Positions 56,000 through 64,000 of a stretch of 64,000 bases of DNA are shown here, piece by piece. A program made the translations under genes and the position numbers. Numbering within the stretch: the stretch's first letter is position 1; the number at the start of each line of letters is the position of its first letter. Under the pieces are notes generated by a model that had not been told where the DNA came from, searched no databases, and worked only from the letters and a program-made list of their open reading frames with translations. This stretch comes from Tetrastigma voinierianum (taxonomy: Eukaryota; Streptophyta; Magnoliopsida; Vitales; Vitaceae), in NCBI GenBank assembly GCA_016808115.1, contig JAEQBH010001374.1, positions 19,323 to 83,322 of the forward strand, read 5' to 3'.

Positions 56000-56970
56000 T
56001 GACCATCGCGACTATGAGCTGCATAGCAAATATTGAGGCAGTATGATGAGATATATTAGACTCCGAAGCAAAATTTATCTGTAAGATGCTTTATCGAGAT
56101 AGTGATTAATCTATCATGAGTGAGGCGGCAGTTATACTTAATAGGTGTGTCGACTATCTTGCTATCGGTGATCTTGACTCAATCGGTCGGAGAAGTATAC
56201 TTTGGTCGGGTAAGATAATAACCATTTGCGGAAAGCGGCTTCTGAACCGTGAAAGTAATTAAGAGGGCCGAGATCTTTCATTTCAAATTGAAGACCAAGA
56301 AAGTTCTTTAGAGCTTGAATACCCTGCATATCATCACCTGTAATAATCATATCATCGACATACAAGAGGAGAATAGTAATACCATGATTAGACCGTCTCA
56401 GAAAAAGAGTTGTATCAAAAGAACTGCCTAAAAAACCATGTTGAGAGATAGTAGAACTGAACTTTGCAAACCATGCTCAAGGAGCTTGTTTAGGACCATA
56501 AAGTGCCCATTGTAGTCGACATACTTTGGAGAGGGAACCGGTGAGTAACGGAGAAGCTTCATATGAGCTTCCTGCGAGAGTTCATCATTAAGAAAGAATT
56601 TTTGACATCCATGCGAAGTGGCCATTTGCGAGCTGCGAAGCGACAATAAGAGTCATGATAAGAAGAAAGTCAAGCCACGTGAGCAAAAGCCTCCTCCTTG
56701 TCAATCCCATACTCCCGAGTAAAACCCCTAGCAACAAGGCGAGCTTTGTAGTGATCAACAGTGCCATCCGATCGAGTCTTGATCTTATAAACCCATTTAC
56801 AACCAATAGCAGATTTTCTAGAGGGGAGATCAACCGGATCACATGTTTCAGTTTTAGGCCGGTGCATCAACTCTGTACTCATAAGCACAGCGGCCATAAA
56901 GGGTAGAGGAAGCCTCATGAAAAGTTTGAGGTTCTGGAGGCGAGAGAGAAGAAAAGCAATGGAAGTCACG
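56000..56970 (-). pseudogene. Reverse transcriptase of the copia element, broken
   Basis: The segment begins with RKSAIGCKWVYKIKTRSDGT (about 56823-56765) and KARLVARGFTREYGID (about 56750-56700). It continues with YVDDMIITGDDMQG (56362-56320, catalytic Y-V-D-D intact), LKNFLGLQFEMKDLGPLNYF (about 56310-56250) and ITDSKIVDTPIKYNCR (about 56170-56125), the canonical order of copia RT. Frameshifts are frequent between 56700 and 56370. The hAT-like insertion follows. Confidence 0.9.
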
Positions 56971-57199
56971 AAGGTGAGAAGGAAGAGTAGTTACCCGATG
57001 GGAACGGCGAAGTGCATGGGAGTCAAAAGGACCGACATGATCCACAGCTGGGGCAGTATCAGTGGGCACGTCGATGATCGGTGCCAGAAGCTCATCAGAT
57101 GCATGAGAAGGAACATCAGAAATGGGAGGGGGCTGGGGGCCCGAGGGGGGGGGTGCTCGGGCAGTAGAAGTGAGAGACTCCCCTCGAGGGGAAAAAGGT

Positions 57200-58640
57200 G
57201 GGAGAGGTTAATCAGAGGGAATAGGGAAAGCAGGAACATAAGGTAGTTGGTAAAACATTGTGTGTTCCCAAAGACCATGCCGAAACACCAAGACTTTTGC
57301 TAATGGGATCCTGCTTACAGTAAGCAGCACGATGAATTCTATACCTAAGAAAACACAACACAACGACGAGCTGAGTTTGTTTCTTTCATGATCTTGAAGA
57401 TGAACAAAAGCAGAGACACATCCAGACTCTAAGTAAGTCATAGGAGGAGAAAGAACCCAAACAACACATCATAAGGAGTTTGATTCTAAATAATGGGAGA
57501 AAGGACACCGATTGATGGTGCAGCAGGAAATAGAATCGAAACTCTAGTGAGAAGGGTAGACGAGGAAATAGTAGTAGCCTGAATAACATTAACAATAGCA
57601 ATGAAGTTTGCGCTCAACCACCGCCTTTTGTTGAAATGTGAGCACAAGAGGAATGAGGAACAATACGGAATTGATGTAGAATAGAGGTAAATTTATGGGC
57701 TTTGTATTCTTGGGCATTAGATCACGAAAACTTTGATAGGTTTAGAAAAGCGTAATTTTTCAAATCATTTTGGTAAAGTCATGATATATTTGATAAAGTT
57801 TAGAAGCATTTTTTGAAGATAAATCCAAGTATATCGGAAAAATCATCTGAGCAACAAAATAACGTGACCCACCACGAGTAGTAATGGGAGAGGGATACAT
57901 ACATCATAATGAATAAGATCGAGGAAGAGAATGAGAAACATTGTTATTAAATGGTAAGCAGTTTGTTTGCCAATTAACAAAACGCACAATCAAAACTCTT
58001 ATTTAAAACTAAACTAACAAACCCTATAAACTAGTTATTTAACCACAGAGATAGATGCATGACCAAAGAAGGCGAGGAAATGCCCGTAAAAGCGAAGAGG
58101 TCTACGTCACGAGGCGGCGGAAGCGAGAGGAGAGCGAGGGCGATGAATGGCGATGAGCTCAAACAACCTCCCGACCTTACGGATGGTTCCAGTGATCTGT
58201 CCCGTCTGGGAATCCTGCATAACCACACCATTAGAAGAAAAGGTTAGAGAAAAACGAGTTCGGTAAGTTTTGAAACTATATAGAAGATTATGGTGAGTTG
58301 GGGAATCGGTAAACGTGGAAATAAACCGAGGCTAGTATAGAGCATTACCAAGATGAGACATGCATAAAGAATCATTTGCAGAATATGGTAGGGAGGAAGT
58401 AGAAGTGTGTGAAGAGACAACATCGAGAAAGTCATATGATTGCGGCAAAGCGAGTCCCGAAGCCCACGTGGGAGAAGTACAGTGCTAGGTAGAAGAGCGG
58501 TGTTGGATGCATTGGAAGATGGAATATGAACATGATTAACCATATCCTTTAGATTTGCTATAGAGAGAGATGAGGTAAGACCAAACTTGGAATGAGAGTC
58601 CATAGCTGATAATTGATACAAGGTCAAGCGGCCGATGCGA
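57200..58640 (-). pseudogene. Protease/GAG-pre-integrase and integrase region of the copia element, broken
   Basis: The upstream part has HIPSSNASNTALLPS (about 58533-58490), then a decayed GAG-pre-integrase stretch with QDSQTGQITG (about 58220-58190) and RKVGRLFEL-like words. The integrase C-terminal part has FVHLQDHERNKLSS (about 57405-57365) and HGLWEHTMFYQ (about 57285-57250). The catalytic D-D-E residues cannot be followed because 57450-58030 is strongly decayed. 56971-57199 holds a proline-rich linker before RT. Confidence 0.7.
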
Positions 58641-59520
58641 AGAATCTGCTAACGAGTGTAATAAGTTTCAATGGAATGACCTTTTGTTCTTGTAGCGTAG
58701 ATAAGAAGAACTACGTATTATGTCATCTGACATTATTCCCTTTGCCTTTGAAAGCATAGGTAGATGAACTGGCATAGGGAAAAACAAGAGTAGCAGTTTG
58801 CGGAATAGCGACTAGAGTAGCAAGAACCATAGTCTGGATAGAAATAGGATCAGTTTGAAAATGTGTCTCATCATCAACTAACTTATGAAGAGCTTGTGAG
58901 ACTGTTGGTAAAGGATCCTGATGTAGAATATGACTTCTGGCTTATTCAAACTCATCACAAAGCCCCATTAGAAACTGAAACAGTCGTATTTGTTCACGGT
59001 GTACATAAACCAATTTGGTGTTAGCAGAATTGGAGAGAACTGGTTCAGAAGCAATTAGTTGATCCCAAATGGATCTCAGCCGGTTGTGATATACAGTGAT
59101 TAGCTCACCTGGGTCCTGACGAATCTGATAAAGTTTGCGTGTGAGTTTGAAGTTGCGAGCACCACTCGATCCAGCATACCAAGTAACAAGTAAGTCCCAA
59201 ACTTCTTTGGCAATATCAATGTGGTCAAACTCATAAACAAAGGATGGAATAGATGTAATACAAAACCAAGTGATGATCTAATGATTAGCTTGCAATCAAT
59301 CAGTAAGTCGATGAGGAATAAGTTTCTTTGTCAGCTTTACGGAATAGGATGATCACCAGAGATATAAAGCCACAACTTATGGCCTTTGAATAACTACGCC
59401 CAGCTGTGACCCTTTGAGCAAAATGATCTCCGCAAAAAATAACATAAAGATCGGATAGAGAAATCTCATCACTGGCGCTATCTAAATTCGAATCGAAAAA
59501 GAGCAGCGGGGTGGGTGAAT
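58641..59520 (-). pseudogene. gag of the copia element, broken
   Basis: In element sense: FCGDHFAQRVTAGR (about 59435-59395), AKEVWDLLVTWYAGSSGARN (about 59214-59155), DPGELITVYHNRLRSIWDQL (about 59120-59060), IASEPVLSNSANTKLVYVHR (about 59058-59000), FQFLMGLCDEFE (about 58985-58950) and VSQALHKLVDDETHFQTDPI (about 58908-58850). This is the UBN2-type copia gag. Most blocks lie in one frame with few breaks, making it among the better-preserved parts of the element. Confidence 0.85.
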
Positions 59521-59973
59521 GTGAAATAAGTCAGAATGCACTTGGTCAAATTTTCAGTCAACGGTCAACAAGCTGACGTGGCGCAGTCAACGGTTGGCGA
59601 TGGAAGCGATCAGCTTGTGCGGGGCGCGAACCTTGAGTTGGACTTAGGATTGGCGTGGCGCTGGCGTGTGCCACACAGGTTGAGGCAGCGTGAAGTGCAT
59701 GTGGCGCGTGGATCTGACTTCTTGCTCTAGTGCGGGCGGGCGATGTGTCGGTTAACAGCGCGGACTTTAGGCGGCAGCGCGTGACGGCGCGTGGAGGCTT
59801 TTAGGTTACCTGGCGCACCGTGTCGTCTCGACAAATCGCCTGGGCGGCTTTGTAACTTCAGTTTTTGGCTTGCAAAGGTAGGAAATAAAAAGCAAATGGT
59901 GGTGTTCGCGGGAAAAATAAACTATACGGTGGCTGTAATGCCTAGACCGTGAGAGCGGCAGAAAAAAAATTTA
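59521..59973 (-). other. Leader of the copia element
   Basis: GC-rich untranslated leader between primer site and gag. It contains several GGCGCG and TCAACGGTCAAC words and no credible coding region. Confidence 0.5.
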
Positions 59974-59993
59974 GAGAACCTGCTTAGATACCA
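59974..59993 (-). promoter_or_regulatory. Primer-binding site of the copia element
   Basis: The minus strand reads TGGTATCTAAGCAGGTTCTC directly next to the LTR. It matches the initiator-Met tRNA site TGGTATCAGAGCCAGGTT apart from a few changes and extends well beyond the usual 12 bases. Confidence 0.85.
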
Positions 59994-60120
59994 TGAAGAA
60001 AAACTTGAATCTTTGTATATCAAAAACTAAATATTACATGTACAAGATGAGGCATATACAAACTAAAAGCTATACAAACTTAAATGAAAAATATACAATT
60101 GTCATATATAATAATATAAC
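59994..60120 (-). mobile_element. 5' LTR of the copia element
   Basis: TGAAGAAAAACTTGAATC to ATAATAATATAAC on the plus strand; near-copy of 54223-54351 with small changes. Confidence 0.85.
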
Positions 60121-61329
60121 TTTGCCATACATAATAATCCTATGAGTTTTATTGAAAGCTTTAGCCAAAAAACGTTTTTAAAGTGACATGACTTTTCTAA
60201 TAAAAGTTTTTATAGAATTCGAAAAGTGATGATTCAATAAAAGTTTTTGTAATATGTAAAGCAGCTTTTATATAATTAAAATTACAAAAAATGACATATA
60301 ATATTTAATTATAAAAATAAGATATCATAATAAATAAATAAAAGTCTATTATGGTATATAAATACATATAAAAAATTATAATAAAACTGGAATAAACTAT
60401 TTTTATGATTATAAAAAATTTAAAATATTTGTATTAATAAAAACCTACAATAATTATTTCTATGATTACAATATTTATAAAAAGATTTAAACTATTGAAT
60501 AAACATACATAAAAAAATTTTATTAATAAAAACCTAAAATAATTATTCATATGATTATAAAATATTTAAAAAAAGATTTTAATTAATTAATAAATGTATG
60601 AAAAATTTTGTATTAATAAAATTGTGCGATTTTGAAACAATTTCATTTTTATTATCCTTAACAATTGTGAGGCAGATTCGATCTTGGCCTCACAACACCC
60701 TTAGTAACTAAGATGAGATTTTATCATGTCTTTTTCATTAGTAGTCCTTTCTAATAGATAAAGAATGGTAACAATAGAAGAAAGAAGATGTAGATAAGGA
60801 AAACTTGAGTGATTGACTCACGTGATGAAGCTATCATTGTTGAAATATTTGCACATGAAACTGACTTAAGCAACCTCTTTAACTATTTTCTCTCAGATAA
60901 GTGAATGCACAGGTTTTTATATATTAATTCAACCTTTTATAAAGAATCCGAAATAAATATTTATAATTAGTATGCGTCTTTAAGTTTGCAACATTTCATA
61001 AAAGATGCACCATTTCAAAACGTTTTCAACAGTACAACATTACGTTGCAACTTTTCACTAAAGATACAACATTTCATAAAACAAAACAAAAGTAAAATAT
61101 ATTTTTATTTCAAAGCGATCCATCATTTGATTTATTAATATATTATACCAAGGCCCACTAAAAGGAAACCATGAAAAAGAAGAAAGAGACCACCGCTTTC
61201 TTTGAACCTCAAATCTCATCAAACTAATATAAATCAAGCCTCCTTTTGAATGGAGAATATGTAGTTGGAGAAAAGTTTTTAATTCTAAATTGATTTAAAG
61301 AGAGGAGTACACCAAAGATTTTCCGATTA
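60121..61329. other. AT-rich intergenic DNA
   Basis: A/T-rich, with several TTAATAAAAACCTA-type near-repeats at 60430-60620. No gene, RNA or element is identified. Confidence 0.5.
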
Positions 61330-61985
61330 GCGCACAAGAGTTTATCGTTGTTGCATTCTCAAAAAAATTGCTCGTTTTAAGATGTAAGAAGGCCGAAGAA
61401 TGTCAATGTCTATGGAAGCTTCGTGTCATGGTTTTGAAAGATACTTGCTTATTTGTTATCAATAAATATAAATGACCGCACACTTGAAACTGTGTCAATC
61501 ATTGCTTGAGCAGGGACCATCATCAATTGGACTCAAACTTACGAGTTTCAGCTTGCTCATATAAGGCAATAATTAGGCACAATTTACATTGACCTACGGC
61601 GCTATTCAAGCAAGTGTGATGGAGAAATGGGGATATGAAATATCATATAAAAAGACGTTGGATGGAAAGCATAAAGCACTTAGTCAGTTATTTAGTGACT
61701 TTTCTCAATCATATACAGAGTTGCCACGTTCTTGGCCATAGAGCAAGCAAATCCTGGATGTATTGTAATTTGGAAAACATTTGATATTAATATGCCAAAC
61801 ATTGAAATATTCCAGTATTGATTACGGTCATTTAAGCCATCATTGAAGGGTTTGGTGCATTATTAGATCACTAATGCTTGAATATTGATGATACATTTAT
61901 ATGGAAAGTATAAAAAGACTTTTCACGTTATTGATTGCTATGGGTATAATAGAAGAATTAGTTATTTTCATTGACATTTGCTATT
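61330..61985 (+). pseudogene. Mutator-like (MULE) transposase relic
   Basis: Blocks in plus frames follow MULE order. RCKKAEECQCLWKL (61380-61421) is the end of the MuDR DNA-binding region. RDHHQLDSNL (about 61523-61552) follows, then YGAIQASVMEKWGYEISYKK (about 61597-61655), FSQSYTELPR (about 61700), EQANPGCIVIWKTF (about 61742-61783) and HLYGKYKK (about 61892-61915, where ISIDGTHLYGKYKG is usual). The catalytic D of that block falls in a disrupted part, and several frameshifts occur. The rest of the transposase core is absent. Terminal inverted repeats were not identified. Confidence 0.8.
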
Positions 61986-62236
61986 CTGGCAGAAAAAATG
62001 TTTGGGAGATCGAAGGGAGGAAGAGGAAGCGAGAGGGAGGCGAGAGGGAGAGGAGAGGCCAGAGAGAAGAACCGGTGAATCACTCGGTTTTGAAATTTTC
62101 ATGTAGGGGGTGTGAAGATGGGCACCACACCCGGAGTGGTGACTCCACAGGTTCTTCCAGGTGTATCGGAATTGAATTGAACGAGATAAAAGCAGTCTCT
62201 AAAGGCAAAGGAAGTTGGTTTTCTAATTTCCCCCCG
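61986..62236 (+). other. GA-rich stretch and unidentified coding-like fragment
   Basis: 62005-62060 is purine-rich (GGGAGGCGAGAGGGAGAGG-type). The plus frame then reads CRGCEDGHHTRSGDSTGSSR and KGKGSWFSNFPPS, which looks coding in composition. I do not recognise a family. It continues in frame from the MULE relic only by chance or by fusion after a break. Confidence 0.3.
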
Positions 62237-62349
62237 TCAATATGACATGAAGCTTTTGTTTTAAAACTTCTAACACTTTCTTCTAGAGGCTTTGAAAAGC
62301 CTCCTAACTATTAACTAAGATGATATATATATATATATATATATATATA

Positions 62350-62406
<57 letters not shown>

Positions 62407-62517
62407 GAAAGACTAGATGATATTACCCCATCAATATGACACTTCAAAACTTTTGTTTTAAAACTTCTAACACTTTCTTCGTAGAGGCTTTGAAAAACTC
62501 CTAACTATTAACTAAGA

Positions 62518-62561
<44 letters not shown>

Positions 62562-62600
62562 TTTTTTTTTTTTTTGAGAAAGACTAAGATGATGTTAGTA
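62237..62600. repeat. 194-bp direct duplication containing (TA)n and poly(T)
   Basis: TCAATATGACA, TTTTGTTTTAAAACTTCTAACAC, GAGGCTTTGAAAA and CTATTAACTAAGATGATATA occur in the same order from 62237 and again from 62431. Each copy ends in a (TA)n run and a T-run. The TA runs are at about 62320-62380 and 62521-62558. Confidence 0.85.
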
Positions 62601-63660
62601 AAAGCTGCTCCTTCTACAAATAGAATTTAATAAATCTTTAACAAAAATAAAATAACTATAATTTATAATTTAAAATAAATATTTAGCTTTAATTTTTTTT
62701 TAAAAGTATAAGATTTTCATTATCATAGACATAACAGATATGTATAAGCCTTGAGCTTCAATTACACGACCTCGATCCAAAAGCGAGTCGAACCCTATTA
62801 TTAGATGACTCGAGATTGTGATTTTATAAGCTCAACAACTCCTTTATTATAAAGGTGTTTTCTATATTAGTATAGATATAGGTTTTATGGAACTCAATTT
62901 CATAAAATACAATAATAAAAATCAAATTTAATATAAAATTTTAAAAGTATAAGGATAAAAAGAGCATTCTTTGCCGATTAAAATGTTTCCTAAACTTTTC
63001 CTATTTTTATGTTTTTTAAGAGTATAAAACTTTTAAGTATCGTATCTATATTTTCATTATTTTGCCTTTTATTATAATAAAAAAATTAAAATGTCAAATT
63101 TAATATAAAATTTTAAAAATTAATTATCACTAAGGATAAAAAGAATATTATTTTAGTTAAGGATAAAATTTTCCATAAACTTTTATCACTATTTTTTTAT
63201 TCTTATTATTTTCAGGATTGTAAACTTCTAAATTGTAATATCCTATATTTTCATAAATTTTAAAAAGTTTGATAAGGGTAAAAAAATCTTTTTTTCCTTT
63301 TAATAAAATGTCCAAATTTAATATAAAATTCTAAAAAGTTTATTAGGGATAAATTAGTGCTTTATGCTCCGAATTCGATATTAAATTTTTATATAGAGAT
63401 ATTATATTATATTGACTTTAATATTATATTACGGATAATATCTATGTTTCGAAAATATTCTTTGATGAATATATTTTTTCTAAATGATATTTATGGGAAA
63501 AAAATTTGGAGAAAGGTATTTGTGGAAAATCAATTTTGATAAACACGAAACACCATATGTTTTTATATTTGTATAGATATAGATAGATAGATAGATATAG
63601 ATTTTTCTTTTCTTTTCTTTTTTAAATCTAATATGTGTATATATATATATATATAATATG
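62601..63660. other. AT-rich intergenic DNA with microsatellites
   Basis: Near-repeats of AATTTAATATAAAATTTTAAAA occur at about 62925, 63095 and 63315, hinting at an old tandem structure. A GATA-type run is at 63573-63600 and a (TA)n run at 63640-63656. No gene is seen. Confidence 0.6.
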
Positions 63661-63715
63661 GAATGAGACACGAATCAAGTAATAAAGGAGCCAGAATGAG
63701 TTACTAGAATCGTAC

Positions 63716-63797
63716 CTGAACCGGTGCGTCCGAGCAGCCAGACAAGATCTTCACCAGAAATCAAGCGGTTCAAACGGGAGGGCTCATTCGGTCCCAT
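63716..63797 (-). CDS. Possible first coding exon of a host gene (partial), function unknown
   Basis: A minus-strand ATG at 63797 opens MGPNEPSRLNRLISGEDLV and continues WLLGRTGS to a consensus-like 5' splice site (TTCAG|GTACG at 63716/63715). Upstream on the same strand (63798-63870) is TTGGGCTTTAATTG, containing a TGGGCT word of the kind common in plant promoters. Downstream exons are not found in the AT-rich DNA to the left. The family is not recognised. It could be a chance frame. Confidence 0.3.
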
Positions 63798-64000
63798 CCC
63801 ACGGCTGATTCAATTAAAGCCCAATCAAATTATTAGTTACATGTGGTACTTAGACCAAGCTTGCAATCATTTGTCCTAGTGGATTTATCTTTACAACAAC
63901 ATTACGTGCCAAATAAATGTATATACTTCTATTATTTAAAATTAAATAATTTAAACTTTGACTTCATGTTTAAATGATAGATTTATTACATTTTATAATT

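Larger units (their letters stand above)
54223..60120 (-). mobile_element. Ty1/copia element with about 129-bp LTRs, minus strand, broken
   Basis: Matching short LTRs lie at 54223-54351 and 59994-60120. In element sense the order is an initiator-Met primer site, a 450-bp GC-rich leader, gag, protease/integrase region, RT, RNase H, the purine tract TTTGAAGGGGA and the 3' LTR. This is the copia order (integrase before RT). Very short LTRs and the RT words suggest the Ale/Retrofit lineage, which is an inference. A hAT-like insertion (54920-55992) separates RT from RNase H. No convincing target duplication. Confidence 0.85.

Noticed and set aside
58059..58247. Arginine-rich plus-strand frame
   Set aside because: Antisense shadow of the decayed copia integrase region.

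Overview
The window looks like repeat-dense nuclear DNA of a flowering plant. It carries plant Ty3/gypsy (Tat-type and Athila-like), Ty1/copia, chromovirus-like, TRIM-like, Mutator-like and hAT-like sequences, plus a decayed fragment of a plant vacuolar H+-ATPase subunit c gene. I see no intact host gene, rRNA, tRNA or CRISPR array. Every recognisable coding region is broken by stops and frameshifts. Many of the breaks look like small word replacements at CTG/CAG sites and may be base-calling error, so decay and error cannot be fully separated here.

Layout. 1-4721: two LTRs of one family (ends TGATTAGT...ACTAATCA) in opposite orientation, flanking a 13-copy GC-rich satellite of about 130 bp. 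4722-9557: AT-rich DNA with a small tandem repeat and one weak host-gene candidate on the minus strand (9324 downwards). 9558-27346: Tat-B, a minus-strand Tat-type element that lost gag-pol but keeps its LTRs, an antisense ORF (Transposase_28-like) and a tandem array. It is split by Ath-1 (16545-26226), an Athila-like element with gag, a protease region and a 'putative plant transposon protein' ORF but no RT, RNase H or integrase. 27671-45357: Tat-A, a plus-strand Tat-type element with gag, protease, RT, RNase H, integrase, a tandem array and the antisense ORF. It is split by Ath-2 (34953-40748). Tat-B and Tat-A lie back to back and form one large inverted arrangement.

45579-47414 is a solo LTR with a perfect 5-bp target duplication (TATGG). 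47601-53700 is Ath-3, inserted into DNA that joins on to a small TRIM-like LTR element (LTR 53999-54146). 54223-60120 is a minus-strand copia element with LTRs of about 129 bp and an initiator-Met tRNA primer site. Its RT/RNase H region is interrupted by a 1.07-kb hAT-like insertion (54920-55992) that carries the subunit c pseudogene. 60121-64000 is AT-rich DNA with a Mutator-like transposase relic, a 194-bp duplication and, at the right edge, a possible first exon of a host gene.

The elements form a nesting record: Tat elements first, Athila-like elements inserted into them, and hAT-like DNA inserted into copia. Within a Tat element the plus-sense gag-pol would supply capsid, protease, RT, RNase H and integrase, while the antisense ORF starts beside the 3' LTR and reads back toward pol. 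The Athila-like copies lack pol and would depend on enzymes from elsewhere.
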